A DNA stretch of 64,000 bases, from NCBI RefSeq assembly GCF_024497955.1, contig NZ_JANHKP010000017.1, forward strand, positions 89,759 to 153,758. Reading direction: 5' to 3'. The position numbers and the translations under genes were made by a program. The notes beneath the pieces were generated by a model that did not search any database, was not told the origin of the DNA, and was given only the letters and a program-made list of their open reading frames with translations. This stretch comes from Streptomyces sp. C10-9-1. Its GTDB lineage: Bacteria > Actinomycetota > Actinomycetes > Streptomycetales > Streptomycetaceae. Below, piece after piece: positions 54,874 through 63,575 of the stretch (its first letter is position 1; every line of letters begins with the position of its first letter).

Positions 54874-55251
54874 GTGAAGACTCCGACCCTGGCACTCCGC
54901 ACCGTCGCCTTCCTGTACGCGCGCATCTCAGAGGACCCGCGCGACCGCCGACGGGGCATAAACCGGCAGATGAGCGACCTACGGACGTTCTCGCAGGAGA
55001 ACACCTGGGAGACCGGCGGCGAGTACGTCGAGAACGACGTCTCCGCCCACTCGGGTGAGGACCACCCCGAGGACGATCGACTGATGTCCGACGCCATCGA
55101 GGCCGCCCGGGAACCGGAACGCGCTGGAGGTCCAGGAGCCGGACCAGTTCCCGGCCGCCACGCCGCTGTCGTGGCAGGTGGAGAAGCACACCGTCCATGC
55201 GGACCGGCTGATGAACAACCTGCTGCCCGCCGACTTCCCACACGAGGTTGA
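54874..55251 (+). pseudogene. Serine recombinase, N-terminal fragment
   Basis: GTG 54874 after AGGGAT opens a large-serine-recombinase catalytic domain: RTVAFLYARISEDPRDRRRGINRQMSDLRTFSQENTWETGGEYVENDVSAHSGEDHPEDDRLMSDAIEAARE. The catalytic serine would be the S in ARISEDP. Similarity stops near 55110, after about 80 residues; large serine integrases run 450-600 residues. The rest of the frame is unrelated Arg/Gly/Pro-rich sequence where a deletion has fused it to the next gene's region. It lacks the rest of the catalytic domain and the DNA-binding domains, so it is inactive. Confidence 0.85.
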
Positions 55252-55888
55252 GCACGGGACGGCCGGCGACGCCCTGGCCGTGCTCGCCCTGCGGGAGTCC
55301 ATCCGCCGGGACGTCGAGTACGGGCGCGGCGCGCGGGTGCGCGAGGCCCTGGAACTGGGCGCGTCGTGGCCCGAGGTGGCTCGCGCCCTGGACGCCGAGC
55401 CGGACGACGCCCGGGCGCTGCTGCGCACATGGGCGCAGGGACAGCGGAACCTGTGGCTGCACAACGAGGCCGAGGGCATCCGGCCGTTCGGGCTGGACGC
55501 CGACGCACACGCGGCCGTGCTCGCCCTGTGCGAGCGGGACGACGATGGGGCGCCGGCCCCGGCCGCCGTGAAGGAGGCCGACGTAACGGAGCCCGTGAAG
55601 GAGTCCACCCGCCGCTACGCCGAGGAGCTGCGCAGCAACCCGGGCGCGGCGTCGGCGGACGGGCACACCGGGTGGGAGTGCGACGCGGGCGCCTCGTTGA
55701 TCGTGGAGGCCAGCACCCCGGGGCCGGGGAGGCTCGGCACCCACCACGAGGTGATCTACGCGTGCGCCGGTCACCGGGCCGCGGCCGTGGAGCGCGCCAC
55801 GGCCGCCGGGTACAAGGTGGACCCCCGCCCGGCCCCTCCAGGGCACCGCTGGGACCCGTGGCCGTGCGGGCACGTGACGGCCGCATGA
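55178..55888 (+). CDS. Accessory protein of the element, unknown function
   Basis: About 236 residues from GTG 55178; coding-like sequence in the same frame starts further upstream (ALEVQEPDQFPAATPLSWQ near 55120), so the original N-terminus may have been cut by the deletion that broke the integrase. The middle part GARVREALELGASWPEVARALDAEPDDARALLRTWAQGQ looks like a helix-turn-helix of a kind I know from Streptomyces mobile elements. The C-terminal part is rich in Gly, His, Cys and Trp (GWECDAGASLIVEAS; YACAGHRAAAVERATAAGYKV). Function not recognised. Confidence 0.65.
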   Translation: MEKHTVHADRLMNNLLPADFPHEVEHGTAGDALAVLALRESIRRDVEYGRGARVREALELGASWPEVARALDAEPDDARALLRTWAQGQRNLWLHNEAEGIRPFGLDADAHAAVLALCERDDDGAPAPAAVKEADVTEPVKESTRRYAEELRSNPGAASADGHTGWECDAGASLIVEASTPGPGRLGTHHEVIYACAGHRAAAVERATAAGYKVDPRPAPPGHRWDPWPCGHVTAA

Positions 55889-55939
55889 CGCGGTGTCCCT
55901 GGCCGCTCTCTCCCAGCAACAGGAAACGGGTGCGCAGCA

Positions 55940-56518
55940 GTGACGACCGACCACCGTGACCGGTACCGGGACATGGGCAGTGCCGAGCTGCTGGAGGAGG
56001 TGCGCACCCTCGCCGAGGAGTTCGCCGGCACCGGGGCACGCGCGACCGAGCTGGCCGACGCCGCCGCAATTCTCCAGTACCGGTACGACTTCCCGCTGCA
56101 CCAGGGCCCGCGCGGTCCGCGCCCGGACTCCGGGCTGCCGGACGTGGACCTTATGCGGCGGGTCGTGTTCCAGGCGAACGGGTTCCTGGCGGTCCCGGAC
56201 GGGGAGGTGCGGGCCGCGCTGGGGAGTCGTCCCCGGGCAACGGTGAACCTGTGCGCTGCGCCGGATCCGGTCGAGGACGACGCCCTGGTGCTGCTCTGCA
56301 ACCCGCTCGCCGGGGTGGCCGCCCTGGTGGGCCGTGTGGCCCCTGAGGAGGACGCCGCGGACGCCTTGCGGGACCTGGCGTGGGCGGTGGTCCGCGACGG
56401 GCCCCGCAGGGCCCGTTCAGCGACCGCCCGTCTCGGTCATCGGCTTCCGCCGGTGGACGACACCTCGACAGCGGACGGAGCAGAGAGCCGTGACGCTGGT
56501 GATCGATTGTCGTTGTGA
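55940..56518 (+). CDS. Accessory protein of the element, unknown function
   Basis: A 192-residue protein, GTG 55940. It begins MTTDHRDRYRDMGSAELLEEVRTLAEEFAGTGARATELADAAAILQYRYDF, a helical N-terminus, then DLMRRVVFQANGFLAVPDGEVRAALGSRPRATVNL and an acidic middle (DPVEDDALVLLCNP). No domain recognised. It sits 51 bp after the previous gene and is probably cotranscribed. Codon bias is normal for the chromosome. Confidence 0.6.
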   Translation: MTTDHRDRYRDMGSAELLEEVRTLAEEFAGTGARATELADAAAILQYRYDFPLHQGPRGPRPDSGLPDVDLMRRVVFQANGFLAVPDGEVRAALGSRPRATVNLCAAPDPVEDDALVLLCNPLAGVAALVGRVAPEEDAADALRDLAWAVVRDGPRRARSATARLGHRLPPVDDTSTADGAESRDAGDRLSL

Positions 56519-56737
56519 AGGGCTGAAGGAGCAGCGGAGTCGGGCCCAGCCAAACAGGCGGGACCGGCTGCAGTACCCGGCAGGGCGCGGCATCCGGTCG
56601 CCCTCGCCGTGCGCGGTCCGTGCGGCGTGGATCAGAACGCAGGCCGCCGGCTTCGCTGCCCTGCCCAGGAAGCGACGCCAGTCCGCCTGGTCCGCAGAGC
56701 GGACGGAGCGGGGGCGTACCACGAGTGGAGGTCTGCC

Positions 56738-57544
56738 ATGCGCTGGCGGAGGAGACTAGCCGTAACGCTTGCCGGAATGTGCCTGGCGGGGGGCCTGCAG
56801 GCGGCTCCGGCCGGCGCCATCGTGGGAGGCCGGGAGGCCGGGAGCCAAGAGCACCCGCACATGGTGGGCCTGTACCACATTCCGAGCGGCCAGATGTACT
56901 GCGGGGCCACGCTGATCGCCGCACGGTACGTGCTGACCGCCGCGCACTGCGTGCAAGGCCAGTACGGGCGTACGCAGGACATCATCGCCTTGGTGGGTGA
57001 CCATGACTACGCGACCGGCCGCGACACCAACACCGCGGACATCCACCCGGTCGCCGCGATCAAGGTGCACGAGCACTACGCGCCCTACACGAGCGACCAC
57101 AACATCGCCATCCTGCGACTTACCAAGGATGTCGAGATGAACTACGGCGTACAGCCGGCAAAGCTGCCCTGGCTGTACGAGGACGGCACCTTCGACGACA
57201 CGAGGTTGATGGCCTTCGGGTGGGGCACGCTCTCCTTCAACGGCCCGGCGCCCACCACCCTGCAAACGGTCAACCTCGACACGATGACCAACGCCGAGTG
57301 CACCGCGCGCGGTGTGCGGCACCTCACCCCGAACCAGATGTGCACCCACACTCCCGGGAAAGGCACCTGCCAGTTCGACGGCGGCGGCCCACTGACCTAC
57401 CTCGACGGCCGCGGTCGCACCCTGGTCGGCATCATCAGCCACGGCTCCGGCTGCGCCACAGAGGTCCCCGACATCCACACCCGCGTGAGCCGGTACCTCG
57501 ACTGGATCCTGAAGAACACACCAGGTGCCACCTACACCACGTAG
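56738..57544 (+). CDS. Secreted trypsin-fold pseudoprotease (catalytic Ser and Asp replaced)
   Basis: A 268-residue S1-family protein. A signal peptide (residues 1-27) ends directly before IVGG, so no pro-peptide remains. His57 of the triad is kept (LTAAHC, His70). The Asp102 position is Asn122 (SDHNIAILRL). The usual GDSGGP motif reads FDGGGP, so Ser195 is Gly215 and Gly193 is Phe213; the residue at the specificity site 189 is Gly. Cysteines for three standard disulfides are present (55/71, 188/202, 211/239), so the fold should be stable. ATG 56738 follows GTGGAGG. The frame is open and undamaged, which argues against simple decay; a binding or inhibitor role is possible. Confidence 0.85.
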   Translation: MRWRRRLAVTLAGMCLAGGLQAAPAGAIVGGREAGSQEHPHMVGLYHIPSGQMYCGATLIAARYVLTAAHCVQGQYGRTQDIIALVGDHDYATGRDTNTADIHPVAAIKVHEHYAPYTSDHNIAILRLTKDVEMNYGVQPAKLPWLYEDGTFDDTRLMAFGWGTLSFNGPAPTTLQTVNLDTMTNAECTARGVRHLTPNQMCTHTPGKGTCQFDGGGPLTYLDGRGRTLVGIISHGSGCATEVPDIHTRVSRYLDWILKNTPGATYTT

Positions 57545-57746
57545 CAGCCCCACCGAGGCCCTGCTCGTCCGGCCGCGACCGGCGGTGAGCAGGGCTTCCT
57601 GCCGTCCTGAGGACAACAGCGGCTTCCCCCTGGTCCCGTACTCCCATGCCGGGCGCCTTGTGACTGGCCCCAGCGGCGGCAGCGACCCGGGCCCACGAGC
57701 AAGCTACCGGGTGCGGGGCCGCCTCGAGGACACACCGGGCTGCCGG

Positions 57747-58263
57747 TCACAGGCCGATCCCGACAAGCGGACTGTTCTTCACGCGGTCCACGTCGGCCAA
57801 GTAGCTGGCCAGGACGTGGGAGCCGTCGGCCCATCCGCCCTGACGGCCGATCTCCAGCGGGTCGTGTCCGGCCGCGCGGGCGGCGGTGGCGAACCCTCGG
57901 CGCAGGGGAGTGACCTGACCAGGCGCCCGCGAGACCGGCGGCGACGGCCAGGCGCTCCACGACATCGGCCGCGGCCTCGGCGGTGAGCCGCCCGGCGGGG
58001 TCTCCTACCGGCCGCCCGTGCCGGGTCAGCGGTGGGGCGAGTCGGTCCCACCGGTCCACGCGCAGGAACACCGGGCCCTCGGTTCGCCCGGCGGCCGTCA
58101 GCGCGTCCAGGTACGCGCACCGGGCAGGTGGCCGGGTCGGGAGCGGCGTACGGTCCTCCTCGGCGCACCAGGCGGTGAACGCCTCGCGGTCCGCGCCGTA
58201 CGCCCGGCGGGTGGAGTCGGGCACTGAGGCGGCGATGGCGGCCACGGTGGATACGCGGACATC
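57747..58263 (-). pseudogene. Tyrosine recombinase relic (internal deletion plus frameshift)
   Basis: The N-terminal SAM-like segment VAAIAASVPDSTRRAYGADREAFTAWCAEEDRTPLP is followed at once by DALTAAGRTEGPVFLRVDRWDRLAPPLTRHGRPVGDPAGRLTAEAAADVVERLAVAAGLAGAWSGHS, then in another frame LRRGFATAARAAGHDPLEIGRQGGWADGSHVLASYLADVDRVKNSP. The middle of the protein, with the first catalytic Arg, is missing, and the H-x-L-R-R box is split by the frameshift near 57915. The expected catalytic Tyr region survives (SYLADVDRV) without a clear Tyr nucleophile in context. Inactive. Confidence 0.8.
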
Positions 58264-58992
58264 GCAGCGCACTACCGGCGCCAGATCCAGAACGAAGAGC
58301 TGAGCCCCGGCGACACCATGCCGTCGCTCCGGCAGGTCTGCGAACGGTTCGGCGTAGCGCAGACGACGGCCGACCGCGCCTACAGGAAGCTTGAGATGGA
58401 GGGGCTGAACCTGGTCAAGGCCGGGGTGGGGACCCTCGTCGCGGGTCCGGCGAGCAACAACATCGCCACGCGTGTGCAGACGTACGAGGCCACCGGCCGC
58501 GCTCTCAGCGACGGTGAGTCCTCGCGCATTCTGGAGATCGGCACGATCGGGGCCGGCGACCTGGTGGCGCCTCGGCTGGACGTGCTCCCGGGAACCCCGG
58601 TGCACGTTCGTCGGCGGGTCGTCAGCCGAGGCGGTGCACCCCTGCACCTCAGCAGCTCCTACTACCCCGCGTACGTGATCGCCGCGACACCCGAGCTGAC
58701 CGAACCGGTCTCCACGGGAGGTTCACGGGAGCCGGCCGCCGAGCGGCTGGGGGCCGAGCAGGACGAGGTCCTGGAGGAGGTGACCTCCCGCCTCGCCACG
58801 GAAGCGGAGAAGTCAGCTGTCGGCCTCACCGTTGGAGACGTGGTCGTGACGCAGGTCGTGCGGACCGTTACCCTCACGGACGGCCGCGTGGTCGAGGTGG
58901 CCGTCAAGGTCACCGGCGGATCGACCATCGTCCGCTGGACGACATCCCTCCGCCCCCAGACCTGGCTGTGGGCGACCGTCTCCGCTGGTCGG
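58249..58992 (+). pseudogene. GntR-family regulator remnant lacking its start and end
   Basis: Coding sequence begins abruptly at about 58249 (GYADIAAHYRRQIQNEELSPGDTMPSLRQVCERFGVAQTTADRAYRKLEMEGL), the winged-helix domain of GntR proteins. A stop codon at 58225 precedes it in frame and no start codon lies before the domain; the first ATG, 58318, would remove its first helix. A UTRA-like ligand domain follows (VHVRRRVVSRGGAPLHLSSSYYP... VVVTQVVRTVTLTDGRVVEVAVKVTGG). The frame then runs past the element's MBL copy with no natural stop. KorSA-type GntR regulators are common in actinomycete integrative elements, so this was probably its control gene. Confidence 0.75.
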
Positions 58993-59646
58993 CTACCAGC
59001 CTCGTGCGCGCCACTCCGGCAGATGCGGACGCTCCGCGCCGAGCGTGGTGTCGTTCCCATGACCCGGGTAAATCCACGTCTCGTCCGGGAGGACCCCGAA
59101 CAGCTTCTCTTCCAGGTCGCTCATCAGGGAGTTGAAGTCATCGGGATGTGTTGTCCTACCAGGACCGCCCGGGAACAGGCAGTCGCCGGTGAAGAGGTGC
59201 GGGTGCCCGTGCGGGTCGTCGTAGACCAGGGCGATCGACCCGGGGGTGTGGCCGACGAGGTGGCGGGCGGTGAGTTCGACCCGGCCCACCCGGAGGGTGT
59301 CCCCGTCGTCCACGGCCGTGTCCGTCGGCACCGGGATGCCCTCGACGTCCTCGCGGCCGGCGCAGGTGCGGGCTCCGGTCGCCGCGACCACCTCCGCCAG
59401 CGCGCCCCAGTGGTCGGCGTGGCGGTGGGTGGTCACGACGGTGGCGATCGAGTCGTCGCCGATCAGGCGGAGCAGCGTGCCGGCCTCCGCGGCCGCGTCG
59501 ATCAGCAGTTGCTCGCCGGTGGCGCGGCAGCGCAGCAGGTAGCAGTTGTTGTCCATCGGTCCCACGGCGACCTTGGAGATCATCAGGTCCGTGAGCTCGT
59601 GTACGTCCGCCGGGCCGCCGACCCGCACCGCTCCGCTGTATGTCAT
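58993..59646 (-). CDS. MBL-fold metallo-hydrolase (glyoxalase II-like)
   Basis: A 217-residue metallo-beta-lactamase-fold hydrolase. The zinc motif is HRHADHWG (His74, His76, Asp78, His79), with downstream ligands in ARHLVGHTPGSIALV and LFTGDCLFPGGPGR and the C-terminal YPGHGNDTTLGAE. This set matches the glyoxalase II/thioesterase-like branch; substrate unknown. The gene is complete, but the segment after FPGGPGR (from the core at 59168 to the stop) appears to come from the mobile element, since a diverged copy of the same end is stranded at 54677. It lies 10 bp after the maleylpyruvate-isomerase-family gene, probably one operon. Confidence 0.92.
   Translation of the reverse strand: MTYSGAVRVGGPADVHELTDLMISKVAVGPMDNNCYLLRCRATGEQLLIDAAAEAGTLLRLIGDDSIATVVTTHRHADHWGALAEVVAATGARTCAGREDVEGIPVPTDTAVDDGDTLRVGRVELTARHLVGHTPGSIALVYDDPHGHPHLFTGDCLFPGGPGRTTHPDDFNSLMSDLEEKLFGVLPDETWIYPGHGNDTTLGAERPHLPEWRARGW
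59168..59176. repeat. Right attachment core (attR-like)
   Basis: CCCGGGAAC inside the MBL-hydrolase gene, identical to 54848-54856. Bases to its left belong to the element-supplied 3' end, bases to its right to the host gene. Confidence 0.7.
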
Positions 59647-59656
59647 GACTCTCAGC

Positions 59657-60340
59657 CTATAGCGGGGGCAGCTTCGGCAGGGGGCCTCCCTCCGCCTTCA
59701 GCGCCGCTCCGTCGCGCCGTCCGGACAGCCAGCCCAGCACGTCGGCGGGGGCTCCGGAGACGGTGGTCGCCGGGCCCTCGGCGCCGCCGGTGCGCCACTG
59801 CCCGGCGTCCGTGACGACCAGGGTCGGGGGCACGTCGGACCTGCCCTCGAAGCGCTGGGCGAGGAACTCGGTCTCCCGCTCCGCGAAGGCGGGGGACAGG
59901 TGCTCCAGCTCGTACCCGAGGCCGAGGTCGACGTGGTGGAGCTCGACCTCCACGAGGCGGCGGAAGGGCACCCGGGCCGCGCGGTCCGTGACGCCGTTGC
60001 GCAGTTCCACGGTGCGCTCCCAGTCGGCGGGGAGCGCGGCCTGCGCGTCGAAGCGGGCGGCGCTGTCGCGCAGGTCGTCGAGGTGGGCGTCGAGCGGCCG
60101 GACGGCGTCGCGCGCGATGTCGGCGTCGCGGGCCTCGGCGCTGGCGTACATCGGTTCGCCGCGCAGGACGTTCACCAGGGCGTCGGCGTTGCGGGAGAGA
60201 TGGGCCAGCACATGGCCGCGGGTCCATCCCGGAAGCCGTGACGCTCCGGCCGCCGCGGCGTTGTCGATACGGGAGAGCGAGTCCAGGAGCCGGTCCGTCG
60301 CCTCGCGCACGGAGGCCAGGTCATGCACATGGTTGATCAT
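59657..60340 (-). CDS. Maleylpyruvate isomerase family (mycothiol-dependent) protein
   Basis: A 227-residue protein of the MDMPI/DinB-like four-helix superfamily. RLPGWTRGHVLAHLSRNADALVNVLRGE carries the first conserved His; VPFRRLVEVELHHVDLGLGYE carries the second metal-site segment, giving the E-x3-H pattern. A C-terminal SCP2-like domain follows (LVVTDAGQWRTGGAEGPATTVSGAPADVLGWLSGR). Members isomerise maleylpyruvate with mycothiol or act in other thiol-dependent reactions; the exact substrate here is open. ATG at 60338-60340. Confidence 0.88.
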   Translation of the reverse strand: MINHVHDLASVREATDRLLDSLSRIDNAAAAGASRLPGWTRGHVLAHLSRNADALVNVLRGEPMYASAEARDADIARDAVRPLDAHLDDLRDSAARFDAQAALPADWERTVELRNGVTDRAARVPFRRLVEVELHHVDLGLGYELEHLSPAFAERETEFLAQRFEGRSDVPPTLVVTDAGQWRTGGAEGPATTVSGAPADVLGWLSGRRDGAALKAEGGPLPKLPPL

Positions 60341-60534
60341 GCGCCTGACGATAGCTCCGCCACACGATCGGGTGAAGCAGGCGGCAGAGGCCCATAAATC
60401 GAATGTGCGTGCTATACGCTCGGTGGAGGCATCCTTGAAAGCCAGGCATCCATCGATCTGGCGGCCCCACGGTCCCTGAGCACTCCGGGACGGGGGCCCT
60501 GCCTCCGCTTCTCTCGAGAAAGGTGCGGACCGGC

Positions 60535-63447
60535 GTGGCCGACCGTCTCATCGTCCGTGGCGCGCGCGAGCACAATCTGAAGAATGTCTCGCTCGACCTC
60601 CCGCGCGACTCCCTCATCGTCTTCACCGGGCTCTCGGGGTCGGGCAAGTCGTCCCTCGCCTTCGACACGATCTTCGCCGAGGGGCAGCGGCGCTACGTCG
60701 AGTCCCTGTCCTCCTACGCCCGGCAGTTCCTCGGCCAGATGGACAAGCCGGACGTGGACTTCATCGAGGGACTGTCCCCGGCCGTCTCCATCGACCAGAA
60801 GTCCACCTCCCGCAACCCGCGGTCCACGGTGGGCACGATCACCGAGGTCTACGACTACCTCCGGCTGCTCTTCGCGCGCATCGGGAAGCCGCACTGCCCC
60901 GAGTGCCGCCGCCCCATCTCGCGCCAGTCGCCGCAGGCGATCGTCGACAAGGTCCTCGCGCTGCCCGAGGGCAGCCGCTTCCAGGTGCTGTCGCCCCTGG
61001 TACGCGAGCGCAAGGGCGAGTTCGTCGACCTCTTCTCCGACCTCCAGACCAAGGGGTACAGCCGGGCCCGGGTCGACGGCGCCACGGTGCAGCTCGCCGA
61101 CCCGCCGGCGCTGAAGAAGCAGGAGAAGCACACCATCGAGGTCGTCGTCGACCGCCTCACCGTCAAGGACAGCGCCAAGCGCCGGCTCACCGACTCGGTG
61201 GAGACGGCCCTCGGCCTCTCCGGCGGGATGGTCGTCCTCGACTTCGTCGACCTGCCGGAGGACGACCCCGAGCGCGAGCGGATGTACTCGGAGCACCTGT
61301 ACTGCCCCTACGACGACCTCTCCTTCGAGGAGCTGGAGCCCCGCTCCTTCTCCTTCAACTCGCCGTTCGGCGCCTGCCCCGACTGCACGGGCATCGGCAC
61401 CCGGATGGAGGTCGACCCCGAGCTGATCGTCCCCGACCCGGAGAAGTCCCTCGACGAGGGTGCCATCCACCCCTGGTCGCACGGCCACACCAAGGAGTAC
61501 TTCGGCCGGCTGATCGGCGGCCTGTCCCAGGCTCTGGGCTTCTCGACCGACATGCCCTGGGCCGGTCTGCCCGCCCGTGCCAGGAAGGCCCTGCTCCACG
61601 GGCACAAGACGCAGGTCGAGGTCCGCTACCGCAACCGCTACGGCCGCGAGCGCGCCTACACCACACCCGCCTTCGAGGGGGCCGTGCAGTTCGTGAAGCG
61701 GCGCCACTCGGAGGCCGAGAGCGACGCCAGCAGGGAGCGCTTCGAGGGCTACATGCGCGAGGTGCCGTGCCCCACCTGCGAGGGCACCCGCCTCAAGCCG
61801 ATCGTCCTCGCGGTGACCGTGATGGAGCGGTCCATCGCCGAGGTCTCCGCGATGTCCATCAGCGAGTGCGCCGAGTTCCTGGGCCGCCTGAAGCTGAACG
61901 CCCGCGACAAGAAGATCGCCGAACGCGTCCTGAAGGAGGTCAACGAACGGCTCCGCTTCCTCGTCGACGTCGGCCTGGACTACCTCTCCCTCAACCGCGC
62001 CGCGGGAACCCTCTCCGGCGGCGAGGCCCAGCGCATCCGGCTCGCCACCCAGATCGGCTCCGGCCTCGTCGGGGTGCTCTACGTGCTCGACGAGCCGTCC
62101 ATCGGCCTCCACCAGCGCGACAACCACCGGCTGATCGAGACCCTGGTACGTCTGCGCGACATGGGCAACACCCTGATCGTCGTGGAGCACGACGAGGACA
62201 CCATCAAGGTGGCCGACTGGGTGGTCGACATCGGCCCCGGGGCGGGCGAGCACGGCGGCAAGGTGGTCCACTCCGGGCCGCTGAAGGAGCTGCTGCGCAC
62301 CAAGGAGTCCCTGACCGGGCAGTACCTGGCCGGCAAGCGCTCCATCCCGACGCCGGAGCAGAGGCGGCCCGTGGACCCGCAGCGGCGCCTGACGGTCCAC
62401 GGTGCCCGGGAGAACAACCTCCGGGACATCGACGTCCCGTTCCCGCTCGGGGTGCTCACCGCCGTCACCGGCGTCTCCGGCTCGGGGAAGTCGACGCTGG
62501 TCAACGACATCCTCTACACCCACCTCGCCCGCGAGCTGAACGGTGCGAAGTCCGTGCCCGGCCGCCACACCCGGGTGGACGGCGACGACCTGGTCGACAA
62601 GGTGGTCCACGTCGACCAGTCGCCGATCGGCCGCACGCCCCGGTCCAACCCGGCCACGTACACCGGGGTCTTCGACCACGTCCGCAAGCTCTTCGCCGAG
62701 ACCATGGAGGCGAAGGTCCGCGGCTACCTGCCGGGGCGCTTCTCCTTCAACGTCAAGGGCGGGCGCTGCGAGAACTGCTCGGGCGACGGCACGATCAAGA
62801 TCGAGATGAACTTCCTCCCGGACGTGTACGTCCCCTGCGAGGTCTGCCACGGAGCGCGCTACAACCGGGAGACCCTGGAGGTCCACTACAAGGGCAAGTC
62901 CATCGCCGAGGTCCTGGACATGCCCATCGAGGAGGCCCTGGGGTTCTTCGAGGCCGTCCCGACCATCTCCCGCCACCTGCGCACCCTCAACGAGGTGGGG
63001 CTCGGGTACGTGCGGCTCGGCCAGTCGGCGCCCACCCTCTCCGGCGGCGAGGCGCAGCGGGTGAAGCTGGCCTCCGAGCTCCAGAAGCGCTCGACCGGCC
63101 GCACCGTCTACGTGCTGGACGAGCCGACCACCGGCCTCCACTTCGAGGACATCAGCAAGCTGATCACGGTGCTCTCCGGTCTGGTCGACAAGGGCAACAC
63201 AGTCATCGTGATCGAGCACAACCTCGATGTGATCAAGACGGCCGACTGGGTCGTCGACATGGGCCCCGAGGGCGGCAGCGGAGGGGGCACGGTCGTCGCC
63301 GAGGGCACCCCCGAGCAGGTCGCCGGGGTGCCCGCCAGCCACACCGGCAAGTTCCTGCGCGACATCCTGGACGCCGACCGGATCAGCGACGCGGCCCCCG
63401 TGGCCGGGGCCCGGACCAGGCGGACGGCGGCCCGCCGGAAGAAGTGA
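60535..63447 (+). CDS. uvrA: Excinuclease ABC subunit A
   Basis: A 970-residue ABC-type damage-recognition ATPase. First P-loop GLSGSGKSSLAFDT near residue 32; zinc modules CPECRRPI, CPYDD...CPDCTGIG and CPTCEGTRLKP; first signature LSGGEAQRIRLATQIGSGL and Walker B VLDEPSIGLHQRDN; second P-loop GVSGSGKSTLVNDIL; zinc finger CENCSGDG...CEVCHG; second signature LSGGEAQRVKLA and VLDEPTTGLHFEDI. GTG 60535 follows GAAAGG; GTG 60523 would add four residues. It works with UvrB encoded 11 kb upstream. No clear LexA box is seen. Confidence 0.98.
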   Translation: MADRLIVRGAREHNLKNVSLDLPRDSLIVFTGLSGSGKSSLAFDTIFAEGQRRYVESLSSYARQFLGQMDKPDVDFIEGLSPAVSIDQKSTSRNPRSTVGTITEVYDYLRLLFARIGKPHCPECRRPISRQSPQAIVDKVLALPEGSRFQVLSPLVRERKGEFVDLFSDLQTKGYSRARVDGATVQLADPPALKKQEKHTIEVVVDRLTVKDSAKRRLTDSVETALGLSGGMVVLDFVDLPEDDPERERMYSEHLYCPYDDLSFEELEPRSFSFNSPFGACPDCTGIGTRMEVDPELIVPDPEKSLDEGAIHPWSHGHTKEYFGRLIGGLSQALGFSTDMPWAGLPARARKALLHGHKTQVEVRYRNRYGRERAYTTPAFEGAVQFVKRRHSEAESDASRERFEGYMREVPCPTCEGTRLKPIVLAVTVMERSIAEVSAMSISECAEFLGRLKLNARDKKIAERVLKEVNERLRFLVDVGLDYLSLNRAAGTLSGGEAQRIRLATQIGSGLVGVLYVLDEPSIGLHQRDNHRLIETLVRLRDMGNTLIVVEHDEDTIKVADWVVDIGPGAGEHGGKVVHSGPLKELLRTKESLTGQYLAGKRSIPTPEQRRPVDPQRRLTVHGARENNLRDIDVPFPLGVLTAVTGVSGSGKSTLVNDILYTHLARELNGAKSVPGRHTRVDGDDLVDKVVHVDQSPIGRTPRSNPATYTGVFDHVRKLFAETMEAKVRGYLPGRFSFNVKGGRCENCSGDGTIKIEMNFLPDVYVPCEVCHGARYNRETLEVHYKGKSIAEVLDMPIEEALGFFEAVPTISRHLRTLNEVGLGYVRLGQSAPTLSGGEAQRVKLASELQKRSTGRTVYVLDEPTTGLHFEDISKLITVLSGLVDKGNTVIVIEHNLDVIKTADWVVDMGPEGGSGGGTVVAEGTPEQVAGVPASHTGKFLRDILDADRISDAAPVAGARTRRTAARRKK

Positions 63448-63450
63448 GCG

Positions 63451-63492
63451 GGCGGCCGGAGAGGGGGCGGCGGAACCCCTTCTCCGGCCGCC
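63451..63492 (+). terminator. Hairpin terminator of uvrA
   Basis: A 16-bp stem with one bulged T pairs 63451-63466 with 63476-63492, immediately after the uvrA stop. Confidence 0.8.
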
Positions 63493-63575
63493 GGTCCCCC
63501 GCCGGTATCGTCGGAGGCCACAGCCTCGCGACGCGGCCGACGGCGTGCGTCGACGTACCGACCCGTGGAGTACCC

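Larger units (their letters stand above)
54848..59176. mobile_element. Decayed integrative element (~4.3 kb) inserted in the MBL-hydrolase gene
   Basis: Bounded by the 9-bp direct repeat CCCGGGAAC at 54848-54856 and 59168-59176 (offset 4320 bp). Contents: serine-integrase fragment reading inward from the left core, two accessory genes of unknown function, a trypsin-fold gene, a broken tyrosine recombinase and a GntR remnant. To the left of each core is a copy of the 3' end of the MBL-hydrolase gene; the right copy is joined to the gene's intact 5' part. This is the pattern of an element that integrates inside a gene and restores its end. No replication or transfer gene survives, so it cannot move alone. 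Confidence 0.82.

Noticed and set aside
54848..59176. Intact prophage or transferable AICE
   Set aside because: There is no capsid, terminase, replication or transfer (FtsK-type) gene, and both recombinases are broken.
60400..60420. LexA-like box upstream of uvrA
   Set aside because: CGAATGTGCGTGCT resembles CGAAC-N4-GTTCG only in part; the right half is wrong, so an SOS operator is not supported.
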